From Ostrinia nubilalis (taxonomy: Eukaryota > Arthropoda > Insecta > Lepidoptera > Crambidae), in NCBI RefSeq assembly GCF_963855985.1, contig NC_087107.1, forward strand, positions 2,914,001 through 2,978,000: a stretch of 64,000 nt of DNA, written 5' to 3'. Positions 1 through 13,000 of this stretch are shown here, piece after piece. Each line of letters begins with the position of its first letter. The first letter of the stretch is position 1. A program made the position numbers and the translations under genes. Under the pieces are notes generated by a model. It was not told where the DNA came from and searched no databases. It was given only the letters and a program-made list of their open reading frames with translations.

Positions 1-26
1 AACTCTTGTACAGCCAGGATCTACAG

Positions 27-92
27 ACGGCAGGCTGATTACTGGGAGAACCTGGCCTCCAAGACCATCCAGCTCAAGGACGGGCTCAATAG
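27..92 (+). CDS. unc79: unc79 exon 1 of window (possibly partial)
   Basis: Encodes ...[21 protein letters not shown], matching the GYWD...TQLKEGLNR part of UNC79. Acceptor CTACAG ends at 26; donor GTATAA starts at 93. The exon ends two bases into a codon, which exon 2 completes. The 24 bases upstream match the end of a dispersed repeat found elsewhere in the window, so the acceptor may be repeat-derived, or the true 5' part of the exon lies outside the window. Confidence 0.8.
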
Positions 93-3000
93 GTATAATT
101 TACAGGGCTAAACACACTTCTTCAAGGACAATCAACTGGTAGAGTTATAATCCCACTCTTTTCCCCCTCACTGCAATTCCTGTATAGCCAGGATCCATAT
201 GACAGAGCGGCCACTGGGACAATGTGACTTCTAAGACTAAAACCAACCGCGCCACACATTCCACTGCAATTCTGGTATAGCCGAAATCTTCATACGAGCC
301 GAAGACATAACCTGGCCTCCAAGTGGCACCATATCAAGGACGGACTCAACTGGTATAGTCACATCACTATCGCAGGAATCTACTCAGCTACGCATTATGC
401 CTGCTATAAATGTACATAAATGTGTTCTATGGTGTTCTACTCAAACAAGTGTGTGAGTAAGTAATGTAGGTATGTGTGAAAATAAATGGTTGTTGTGACG
501 TCATTTTCTTAACTCCTTACGCAACGTACTTGTAAACTAATTGATTTTGATCTAGTTTTATTATTTTGTATTTATGTGAATTGACGAAGGTGACTTGAGT
601 GTCAACAAAGTTCGCACAGCTGTTACAATGCTATAATGTTGCATATTTTTGTTCCAGATTATACTGCCTGATTCCTTACGGCATAGTCACGCAGTCTATT
701 TGGGACATAATCATGCCGACTTGGATGGAATCTATATGCAACGAAGTACCAGAAAGGGTAACACTACAATTATCGTAGAGATATAAAATTAACGTTGTTT
801 AAGATAAGTTAACATTTTAAAGAGATTTTATAAAGCGCTTTTTCACGTCCTACTATTTACTTTAACCCTATCATCTCCGCGAGTTTGCATCTAAAACAAA
901 ACACGCGCGACTACCCTTCCTGAGATATCTAATGGACAGGACAATCATGAGCGAGTATTGACGCACGCCCGCACATGTATTCTTCACCCATTTGCATTGT
1001 AAAGACAAACTATGTGTAAAAACGGTGGTGTAATAAATAAAAAATTAATACTGTGCAGTATTTTAACTGCCTGAATAGTAATAGAAACATAAAAGTTGCT
1101 GTGCTATCACTGCTTCGGTACAATAAGTGGGATAGTGTTAAGAAGGAGCAGTGCAAAAAACTCTTAGCTGGGTTGCACCATCTTACTTTAACTTTGACAA
1201 ACGTCAAAAATCTGTCAAACTCCATACAAAATACACCGGTTATCGTTATAGTTACGGTCAAAGTTAGGTGGTGAAACTCAGCCTTAGTAAAGATTTTTAT
1301 CCGCGACTTCGTCGGCGTCCATTTTGGTCTGTCATAGAAAGTTTACACACGCGTGTTTCCGCTACAAAAGCCGGGATAAAACACATAACAAACTTTCTAT
1401 TTCATTTAGATCGGTTCCTAGTGCTTTAAGCTTAATTGTCCATCCAACCTCACAATAACGGAGACATTATAATAGGATGATACTTTAACGATGATGATTT
1501 ACTATGATTTATTAATTGTTGCAGGAACTTCTAGACCTAAAAATACCTCTAGCAAAGATCTTAGAGCCAGACGGGACTATGGTGGGGGTTGACGAGAAGA
1601 AACTCTACAACTTCGCTATGATCAAGGTCACTGAAACTCCTACACCAGACACCGTATTGCCTGTGCTGGAGTGGTTCCAGGTTCGATTCTAGCTTTTTAC
1701 TTTTATATCTAGTGACCAGCCTTATCTATGCACGGGTAGATAAGATATAGGTTTTGAACAAACATTTTAGAAAGAAAGAAAGAAAAATATTTATTCGATG
1801 CAAGTAGGTACACAGCAAGATAATAACTAAAACTAGACAACAGAACGGGTACAAGCACCAAAATGGCATCAGCTCAGTATACGCCGTGACGGCAGAGAGC
1901 GCGTCACGACCACTGGTATTCTGCGGATGCCAGTTGAGGTAATAAATAATAATTTAAAAAATATGCTAAAGCCTGGTCCGTGAGCACGTAGAATCCCGTC
2001 CAATGACCCCAAGCTACCCATCCTTATCGCTCGCGCGTAATTATATTGCTGTCGCGACTGTGCGAAGCGCGCCCGCAGTGAGTGAGCGCGACAGCAACAT
2101 AATTACGTGCGAGCGACAAGGATGGGCAGCTTGGGATCATTGGACGGGATTCTACGTGCTCACGGACCAGGCTTTAATAGGATAAAATTAGGACTAGGCA
2201 AAATAATTTTTCAAATCGGTCCATTACTAAACTCAAAAGAGTTTATTTGTAAAAGAGGTAGGACTGGTCGACTCAAGATCCGAGGAGCGCGGGTTCGAAC
2301 CCCGCCGCTGCTAGACTTGTGGTGAATCAATAAGACCATGCAAAGGTTATAAAAAGCCGTCATTGGAAAATTACAATGAGCTCTTTTGTTCTTTTGAAAA
2401 TTATTGGTTTCCTTGCAGTATCTGTTTCAGAATAGGTTAGTAGTTATACTCGATGCAAAGACTCATGGCAGGCGGGGCCATTTATAAGTATTTTTTGAAA
2501 AAGTGCCTCTTTTTCGCCAATATTATATTAATACGTAATATAAACAACGCTATGCCTGCCTCTGTGTGACGTCACCCATAACCAGTGTGAGTGCGAGAGA
2601 GAGAAAACGTGATATGATTAAATTTATGTACAATTTAATGCTGTTGAAACATTGTTAAACAAATAAAATAAAATAAAATAAAATGTCTTTTATGTGTGCA
2701 TAGAACGGTTCGGAACAAACTGCATTGAATCTAAATTGCATGTTGTGTCAGCCTATAATTGTTGTTGCATTGTAACTTTGTTCATAATTGTTATTTTTAA
2801 GTGTAACATGTTGTTATGTAACAATGTTGGTAGACCTAATAAATAAATAAATAAATATGCACTGTTTTATTATTACAGCGCCTGGCACTAGTCTTTGCGC
2901 CGAGTATAGGCTAATATTTTTTGTAAATATGTATAATGATTTCGACTTCTTCTTACGAATATTACTTCCGGCAGTATTCGTTTGAAAAAGCCGTCCTGTG

Positions 3001-3977
3001 TAATATCAGTAATTTATTTGGTATTTTTGCAGACTATTTCAATGCTGGAAGTGAAGATACCCCTCAACCAACTGTTCGAAGTGTTCAGCCACTGCGTGGT
3101 CAACCTGCCGGAAAAGATTTTCAAACCAACTAAAGGTAACTGTCTCTCTAACTCACTATCCAAATAGAAAGAATGGGTTGAAAGCAACATTTATATCTTT
3201 GTAACACCTTTTTGTAAACCCTATACCTACCCCACTACATTTTTATCACCGAAAAAAAATCTGGTTTTTTAATTTAAAATTTTCACACATTTCTACATAA
3301 CCTGTTAAATTTTTTTCGAAATGTAGTAGTGTATATTGCAAATAAAGAGTTTGAATTTGAATGAATCTATGCTAATATTATCAATGCCAAAGTTTGTGCA
3401 TGCTTGACGCAAAAACAACTACACAGATTTTCTTGAAATTAACGCCCGTATTCGCAAACGATGCTTGCTTAAGTGAAGCAGCAAATCGAACGCACGGCGT
3501 TGAATAGAGCTCTGTGATTGGTTCGTGTGTCACCCTGTGCACCCACGCACACTGTGAGACCTCATAGTAATAATAATAATAATAAGCCCCGCAGGGCAGC
3601 TTTGTGGCGAGCTGTTGGTGAGTAGCGACACCACGGGGCCAGTTGTTAATCCGAGTGCTCCCGAGAGTCGGTCAAGACCCTCGTCTTCGGCTTGCCGAAG
3701 TGGAATCCGAGAGGGTCTGCAGGAGTTTCACCTCTGGCTTGCCTTAACCGGCCGGCCAGAGTGGAGTCGCTAGAGCTATATGCTCCAGGGGTGGAAGTGT
3801 TAAAGGGCATAACGCCGCGAGTAACTCCGGAGAAAGCGCAGCACACCTCTCTACACCCCTGAGCTGGCAGACGCCAATGTTGCCCCTCAGTCCGGTCTAT
3901 ACGACCCATGACGCCAGGGGGGGCCCATTTAGTCGCTGGCTAGTCACCGCCTGCCATTTTTTCAGTCCGAGACTGGT

Positions 3978-4076
<99 letters not shown>

Positions 4077-7000
4077 GTGTGCGTGAGTGTGTTTTGTATG
4101 TATCCTATGCCAGTATCAGATAACTGTACTCACTAGTGATTCAGTTTCCGCATAATTAATTTTCAGAAGCCACTTTTTCACTTTCAATTTAGCCAAATTT
4201 GCGCTAAGGGTTTAGATGTCACATTTATTCACAACTTTATTATAAACGTAGGGAAATAGGAATACACTATGTCGCTGTGCGAAAGAGGTGTTTGTTTTTA
4301 ATGTTTGTGATTACGGACGTAAGTCTTGAATTAAATAAAATATTCACTTTTCAGATAACACAAAGATAGACAACAGTCCTCCCAACACTCGAGACAGGAA
4401 CGGAAACGGGAACGGTAACGGGAATGGGAACGGGAACGGGAACGGAAACGGGAACGGGACAGAAAAAGAGAAAGTAATAGAGAAGGACGATCATGGGAAA
4501 CCGCAGAACTTGACCTGCTGCATATTGATGCTTGACATTCTGCTGAAACAGGTAACTATGAAGTTTATTACAGGACTTATAACTCAGTGCCTGACGTAGG
4601 GAGTGGCACGGGAGATTGTAGTGTGACGTCAAAGGTCAGCGAGACTTCAGCCCCCCTAAAGTACGGCCAACTAGCAGCGATACAAAAGGTCGATTCGACT
4701 GTCGAACTGACAATGGACTAAACTGTGGAATGGACTGTCGTCTGCGGTGTTTCCGGACAGATACGACCTGCAAGCTTTCAAGAAGAGAGCGTATCTTCAC
4801 CTTAAAGGCCGGCAACGCACCTGTGACGCCCCTGGGTCTGCGGGTGTCTATGGGCGACGGTAATCACTTACCATCAGGTGATCCGTCTGCTCGTTTGCCT
4901 CCTGTCACATAAAAAAAAACTATTCTGTCTCTTCCCATCTTGTGTATTTGTCGTAATGTCTCGTTCTCCCGCCAAAATATGTCAAAGTCAAACCCTGCTA
5001 TTCCAAATGACCATGACATTGGGTTTGTTTACATTTGGTATCGCTTCTCGTTGGCCGTACTTTAGATAAGTTGCACTTTTTGATCGAATCTAAAATCGAA
5101 TCTGTCAAAACTCCATACAAAAAAAGGCCTTTCGACCATTTTTCGACTGGTTTGTGATTATATCGGGACTATTTCCACCTCTCGTTCCCACCACTGCAAC
5201 TCCTGTGTAGCCAGGATCTACAGCTTGACCGCCACAAAAACCCAACCAATGAAGGTCAAGTTTGTCCCAGGGGAAAGTTAAACTGTCATTGGACCCGCAA
5301 CGAAATTAATCAGAAGAACATAGGAGGAGTTCGAATCGAATCTAATGGTTTGCGATTATAATGTGCACTTTGTCTAGACCCACAGATGTGCTTCAGACTT
5401 GCTTTGATGCTTTGTCACATCATAGTCACTTCAAATCTCTTCTTCTTCTTCTTTTTTGATGATGTTGGCAATACACGTCGAAATCGACTTGATTTGTGCC
5501 ATTTTCAAGTTTATAGGTGATACGAGTTACAAAATGAGATCAAGTAATGATATAATGAAGGATGATAGATGAAACCCCTTCCCACCCTTTGAGTCTCAGT
5601 AAAGTTGTGGTGCTTTACTGAGACCTATGGACAACTTGAGAGAACCAGAAGAATCACGATGCACTGTTTTGCTTCACTTGCCCACACTCATGCATGTTCA
5701 CTAACACTCAATGGTTCACCATTATTACACATTAATAGTCGCCCAAACACGAATTTGAGGAAATAAAACAAAACCGCTAACATGACGCTTCAGATTCCCG
5801 CCAAAAAGTCCCACTTCAAATCTCAGGCGACCCATTTAATGCGCTAGACCTGTAATTGATTATGAGCCTTATCGAACTAAGATAAAGTTTAATTTAAACT
5901 GATAAAGCTCCGTCGTTCTATACTCCCGAGATGTATCCTGAAATATTTATATTTGTTTTTAGATGGAGTTGCAGCAACGTCGGATCAATATACAAAACGT
6001 TAGCAGTGAGGCAACTAAGCTGCTTCGTCTTATGTTGAAATCCAATCAGTTGAACACTATCGAACATGGTGAGTAAAGTTATGCAAAACATTATTAAATA
6101 TCTACCAATTATTTTCAATCCTATTAAAAACATGCATGTGAGAATGGTGGCTAAGTTCATGAAAGCATGGTTATGGATTTCGCAGACAGAAAATATTTAA
6201 ACGTATACCAAATTTTCAGTTTTAAGGTCATAGCAGACTTATCAACTCGGAAAGCGATCAACACCTTATCGCCTTTCGCGCATTATCAAACGCGAGTAAG
6301 TTACGTTACAGTACTTACGGTGCGGATAAATGTGCGTTGCAGTATGCAGTTCCCTACAAAGAATATTGACCGCCTCGAGTTGATGCGGTTACGATGTTAC
6401 TATCCCTTTCCGGGTTGATAAATGTGCTACGTAGCTATTGTCATCTCCCATAAGAGATCTTATAAGATCCTCAAAATGATAAAACATCTTAAATCCAGTA
6501 TAACGAAATGTTTTCCCCCAGCGGTGTGCCTTGCGGAAGGCGCCTGTTCCTACTGCGAGGCGGCGGCTCTATGGCACCAGCTAGCCGTTCTACTGGTTAG
6601 GGCTCTGGTGCCGGACCGCCCGAAGCCTCCGCCTGAGGTCAGTGGAACTAAGTAATATTATACACATCATCATTACCGTTTATGTCCGTTTTCACCATCA
6701 ATCCCTAATTTTTAAGTGACCCCTATAGTAACACATAATATGAATTTTGTTGTCATAGTGGTCACTTAAAAATAAATTAGGGATTGATGGTGAAAACGGG
6801 CATTAGTCTCCGTTGCAGAAGCACGTACGACCTTGTATATTTTACCAGACGCAAATTGAGCATTTGGCCAACACCCTTTGTTGGCCAGACGGGTTGGAGA
6901 GACCTGACATTTGTCACCTTTTACGAAATCCTTGGGAATAACGGATAATTCCTACATAACACAAGATTTTATAATTTCGCGCTACATCACAACTGAAACT

Positions 7001-10000
7001 GGTTAGCTTGTTCTGCTTCCCGTGACCTCTATCAGATCGTCGGTCTACTAGTAGTGGGAGGCCTGCCCAAACTATGTCTTCACTTTAGTTTTCTGCCCCA
7101 ATACCCATCAAATCTACGAGCTATGTGCCTCGCCCACTGTCACTTCAGTTTGGCAATTCTGTGGACTATGTCGGTTACTTTTTAGTGTTTGAGACCTGTC
7201 ATAGCCTTATTCACGTAATAAAACTTCAATGACAACAAATCGCTGTATGCGATCCTATCGAGTAATCGTTCTATAAAAATGACTTGTGAATACGGATTTA
7301 GAAGTTTTTCAATGGGACGACGTAAAAAACGTCAATGACAACAAATCGCTGAGTTACGATCCTATCGAGTAATCGTTTTATAAAAATGACTCTTGTGAAT
7401 ACGAATTTAGAACTGTTTTTCAATGGCAGAACGTCAGTGAGATCTTGACTGTCAAAATACGTGAATTAGGCTACTATACCAACTCAAAGTAACATCATTC
7501 TTAAGAATAATACCTTTCTTCCCTCAGCCACCCCTAGAAGACATGTGGTCCGACAAGAAGAACCAATCGGAAGACGAGCGCAGCAAGTCAGGCGGCACGC
7601 CAGCCAGCTCGGTCGACGCGTTGCTATCTCTCGCACACGGAACGGGAGCGGATCGCAGTTCAGTGGGCGGAGTTCTGGTGCATATGCCGCATGTGCGTAT
7701 GGAGATTGATAGCCGCCCGGGGAGGGTGGGGGTGGGGGGCGCTTTGGGGGGCTCTTAAAGGGGGGGGGGGTTGAACTTGCTAGACCTTATACTCAAAGGA
7801 CGGCGGAGGTAGACTAATAGAAGTCTTCAAGTATAAAATAAAATGAATACAAAAAAAGATGGATTAATTAATTAAAATTATGTAAAGGCTACTGGGACGT
7901 CCACCTACAAGGTGGACCGACGACATCGTAAAGGTAGCAGGGAAGCGCTGGACGCAGGCCGCTACCAATCGATCAACGTGGAAAGCATTGGCTGAAATGA
8001 AGATGATGATGATGATAAAAGGCTACTTCAAATTAAAGTTCATGATTAAAGACATCATAAAAACGGTTTACTCTAGAAAATCTAAATCAAAAAAGAACAG
8101 ATAAATACATAGGTGCGCACACGACGTAGAGGTGTATTATGTAAGCCGCTCCAGAGATGGCGCTGTTTATTACTTTACAAGTAAATTGTGATTGTGGGTG
8201 TTGCTACTTGCTAAATATTATTCCATGACTATTTGGAGTAACTACTACCTACTGAAACTTCTTAATATAATTTTTACGGTGTAGCGTCTCCATATTTTAT
8301 TTACTATTCGACTAAAAAAAAATAGATTTTTGTTACGACGTTATAAAAGGAAAAAAAAACAAAAATCTTTATTTGACAATAAAAAGACCCAGAAGAAACA
8401 AAAATTCCAAAAAAAAAAACAGCTAAATAATACGGTGGTTCACTAACCATAGATAAAACAGATCAGAAAGACCATTTCCCACTTACAACCACCACAGCGC
8501 GCCCTACCAACCAGCCCCGGGCGGGGTCGCGGGGCGGACGCGCGGGCCGCTTGCTCTTGTCTGTCGTAGTCTCTGGTCTGGATGTTACGGATGTCGGAAC
8601 TCTGTGTGCTGGCTGGTCTACGCTGCGATGTGGCGTTGTAGGGTAGATGACTGATTTGTATATCACCTGCAAAACCAGGTATTCCATAGCGGTCTTAAAT
8701 TTTTGTTCTATATCAAACAGATTTGTACCAAACTCAAGTCCCCAAAAGACAGGACTACCTAGTTTGGGGACTACTAGTAAGTCACCTGAAATCCTATTAG
8801 TATAACTACTTTGTAAAGTTATGTGCCTAAAGTGCATTTTTCTGGAAATAAATTAATTCTCATTCTTATTATTCTTATTTAAATTGATATACGACTATGT
8901 TAGTTAAAAAAACATAATAACTGAAATGGTAACCTCCTTTGTTGAAGTCGGTTAAAAAGTAATCCGAAGTCATCAATCTATTCTCATTTTTTCACGAAAT
9001 TGATCGAGATATTATCAATGTTGTAAAGCAATGTGATACATGTGTGGACATGGCAAATAAAGTAGAGAATATTGGATATTATATTCCATGAACTTCTCCA
9101 TCTTTTATAAACTTTTAGCCATTGCATTTGTTTTGTAAAGTATTGGTAATGAAACAATCCTATTCCTAATAATTTAATTCTATAATAAAGTTTTAAAATT
9201 TATAAAAATCTTCCCTTACGAAGATCGAACCTAATCCCTAATCGCATGCCAAACCATTCATAAAATGTGTGTTGTCAACTACCCTACATTTGAAGTTGTG
9301 ACTAAATTATAAAAAAAATACGTTTGCCTAACGTGGCAGATTCTGACCGTAGCTCTTCAGACAAATCGCAGCGTTGACCAGAATTTAATTTTTAATACAA
9401 AAAAGTCCTTGTAGCATCTTTGTCGTAGATAAATGTCGCTTTGATTTACGATTTCCATCCTATCATTTCAACCTTGTTAAATTTTAGATTGGTTTAAAAC
9501 AAATAGTTAAAAACTTCTTAAATTGATTTTTCAAATTACTAATCTAATTGATAAAAGTTTCATATTTTTTAGATAATTTATTTACGCCCGTGGATATTTA
9601 GTGTATGGATTGAACAAAAGAAGTACAGTCACTCTCAAAAGTCCATTGTTAATATCAGTGACCGTTTTGTTCATGTGACAAACATGGAACATTTAAAAAT
9701 TTAACATTTCGAGTTTTATTTCTAAGTATTTATTTCAGGTCTATTTTTCTTCAGTCCATGCATTATTATCACTCGTGTCCGCCCGCCAGCGACTCGGTCC
9801 CTTTTCACTAGAGTACTTCGTATCTATATAATAGATGTATAGTTTGTTCATTTCATGCAACTCTCACTTATAAGCGACGTCGCTACGGACCCCCCACTGA
9901 CTAAACCGTATGACACCGGTGACGGTGACACACAAACCGGTGACACGCAAGTATGTCCGTTCTATCTCTTTCTTACTTCCTTGCTTCTTCACGTGTTTGT

Positions 10001-13000
10001 TTGTCTGCATTTTAGTGTTAGATGTTCGCTTGGAGTCGAAATTGGAAATGATTAACACTTTTGTGTGTGATTATACTTTATTTGAAGTGTTGGACGGTTT
10101 TTGTTTCTGATTTCGGCTCTTGTAATGTGTAGTGTGTTCAGACTTTATTGAATCGTTAGGGAAAGTCGTATAATGATGAAAATTAATTTGGTTATTAATA
10201 TCTATTACCAACTTCTAAATAATATCTATCTCCTACTAATGCTAAACAGTAATATTTCATTTCAATTTAAAGGAGTGCCTTTATTAGGAAAAAAATCAAT
10301 TTTCGTTAAAAGTTTCTCTAAAAATGAAATGAGTCTTGACTAGACCTTTTCTGGTTTATCTATTTTAATTATATCATTATCAGGTAAGTTTAGATTCAAT
10401 AAAGTCTATCAAAATAGTTTTGTATTTTAGTTCAGTTATGTTTTGTCATAAATTATCTAGATCAGAAATATAACTCACAAGTAAAAATTTCAAAATATTG
10501 AGCCTCAGTTTTTTAGAATGCTTATTAAATATATGATTTTTAAAATCAGTAACATTTGGAATTTTTAACGAAAATGCATTTTAGAAAACGGAGGAAAGTA
10601 GTCATTTGGGTTGCATTACACTTCAAATTATGGTAAATTAGTTCATCCCATTGTAATGTTAGGCAGTAGTAAATCTTTCCTAATAGAGTAACAAACCGTC
10701 CAGCAGTGGACGTCATTTGGCTGAAAAAGAAGAAGAAGAAGAGTAACAAATAACAAAAAAAAAAGTAGAATAACTAAAAATACAGTTAATATAGTCAATT
10801 GGAAATAAAGAACAACAGATAGCGAATATTATTGGCAGAAAACAAGAAATATGTATACAAAACTGTATCTAGTGGTTTTGAAAATGGCACAAAGATGTGT
10901 AAATGATAAAATACTAAGCTTCTATCTAGCTTCATCGTAGTCAAAAATAATATTTAGATCTTGGAACATTCGATAAGTTGTTCTCAGAATCAAACGTTGC
11001 AGAATTATTATATTGTATTGAACATCACCGAGTTGAAAGTAGGTTGTATCAAAACACGTGTAGAGCATGTGTGACACAAATCATCGCTCTTTGATTATTT
11101 ACTACCAATCAATGCCATCGTATCAGTTAGTCAGAATTGTAGCCCTGTAGACTTCGTCAGATTGATTTGTGAACTGTTTTCGAATTCAGTTTTAATTTTT
11201 TTTATGCAGTACAAGGCAGGTATTTGACCGTAATCGCACCTGATACATATCTGCCCTGTAAGTGCCTATTCACTCTCGCCTTGAAAAGGCCCGAATTATA
11301 GTGTTCAGGAAAGACAGCAGCAGGCAACGAATTCCATTCCCTAGCTAGCATTATTTTGCCAAATATAACTAAAAGTATCATCGTCTTAGTAAATTGGCGA
11401 CGAGAGTATAACGGTGTCGATATCAGACTTGCTGTTTCAAAATTCGAAGAACTAGTTCGATCTCCGTCGATCCTTATTGTGACTGTTGTTGTGATGAACC
11501 CACTCCTGACGCATAATGTTTAGCTTATTTGGATGGGTTAACATCTTTTAACATATTAGTAATTTGCTGTCGACAAACAAGTAACCTTTTTTAAAGTGAA
11601 TTTAGTTTAACAAAAACAGTTCACAAATTCAATTTGGCATCGATCGATTTGTCACAATCGATCATAATAGTACGTGGATACGGTTTGTGTGTGCGCAGAT
11701 CATGACAGCGACGGTGGAGACGATCACTGAACAGCTGGACATGGCTGCCGCGCTGCCGCCCGCTGACCAGCCGCCGATGGCTACTGCTCATACCATCACG
11801 CTGACCGACACTGACGTAGCTACCGCCACTGCTGACGTAAGTCACATTAACTTCGAACTCCTCCTATGTTCTCCTGATTAATTTCGTTGCGGGTCCAATG
11901 ACAGTTTAACTTTCCCCCGGGACAAACTTGACCTTGACTGGTTGGGTTTTTATTGGCGGTCAAGCTGTAGTACTGCCTACACAGGAGTTGCAGCGGTGGG
12001 AACGAGAGGTGGGAATAGTCCCGTAAGTCCTAGATGCACCTCTAGATGGTAATAACAAAGTCGCACTGCTTACATTTTTTATTGCAACAGATTTTAATGA
12101 GGTTTTCATCAATATATTAGAAGGTTTTGTGTAAAAACCTACCTTTTCTTTTATCGAAAACGCTGACTAAAGGCCTTACACTCGTACCTTGCTCAGGCGT
12201 GTCGTATACATAATAAAATAATAAGACAACAACAAAGCGGTGAATTAATTTACTCGGTGAACCGACGATCTAGTGGAGGTCGCGAGAAGCACCTGTAATT
12301 AAATGATAGACATTTATTTCTTACATAGGTTTCAACTCCAAACCTGCTTGGTGAAAATGAAGGCATGCCGGAGTCTGTCGAAGAAGATATGACGAACTTC
12401 TGGCCGACCTCAGCTGGGAAGTTCCATTTCTGTATTGAAGAGCTGCCTCAGGAACTTCAATACATACACCAGCTGCTTCAGGTAGGATATAATCCCATCA
12501 AAAACAATACTTGTCAAAAAAACCAAGTCTCGCAACTCAGTTGTTCTACGGTAAAAAGTTGTGAGATCCATGTAATACCAAGTCCAGGCCAGGAAATCTT
12601 TAACGTTTTACATAAATTATTGACTTGGCCATCGCACTAAATAATTTAATTTACACGTGTTTTCATGCGATGACCAAGTCAATATATTTATGTAAAACGT
12701 TAAAGATTTCCTGGCCTGGACTTGGTATTACATGGATCTCACAACTTTTTACCGTAGAACAACTGAGTTGCGAGACTTGGTTTTTTTGACAAGTATTGTT
12801 TTTGATGGGATCTCATTTCTTTTTGTATTTTGTAGACAGCAGTTATGTATCTAGCTAGAAAACTGGACCGAAATTGAAAAATTTTGCTCGACTTGGCGGT
12901 TGCACTACCGTGCCCCCAAATATTTTAGTTTTTCCTTGATTCATACACCAAACACTACTTATATTCCAAATTTGAAGCTTCTAGGTCTGCTAGAAGTGCC

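Larger units (their letters stand above)
1681..3032 (+). other. unc79 intron with repeats
   Basis: Holds an AAAG-rich tract near 1771-1785, the F1 foldback MITE, the tRNA-like remnant, and an AAAAT microsatellite at about 2661-2684. Unclassified AT-rich sequence fills the rest. No further exon was seen. Confidence 0.6.
7693..11698 (+). other. Large unc79 intron (4.0 kb)
   Basis: Contains a G-rich tract (7719-7770), an RTE 3' fragment (7891-8018), a GC-rich patch with a 124-residue minus ORF (8463-8837, unrecognised), a candidate exon (9843-9950), an RTE tail with AAG repeats (10690-10742) and a minus-strand retrotransposon remnant (about 11205-11345). Between about 8840 and 9840, and between about 9951 and 10680, I see only AT-rich sequence with no recognisable element. 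Confidence 0.6.

Noticed and set aside
1010..1274. Opposed ORFs of 83 and 73 residues
   Set aside because: They lie over a MITE-like inverted repeat. No coding signal.
2225..2315. Functional tRNA gene
   Set aside because: A B-box and T-arm are present, but I could not fold acceptor, D and anticodon arms convincingly.
3877..4086. ORF ending in Val/Cys alternation
   Set aside because: Translation of a TG microsatellite.
8463..8837. 124-residue minus-strand ORF
   Set aside because: Longest non-repeat ORF in the intron and GC-rich at one end, but no family resemblance, no splice or promoter context and no conserved motif. Left as unsupported.
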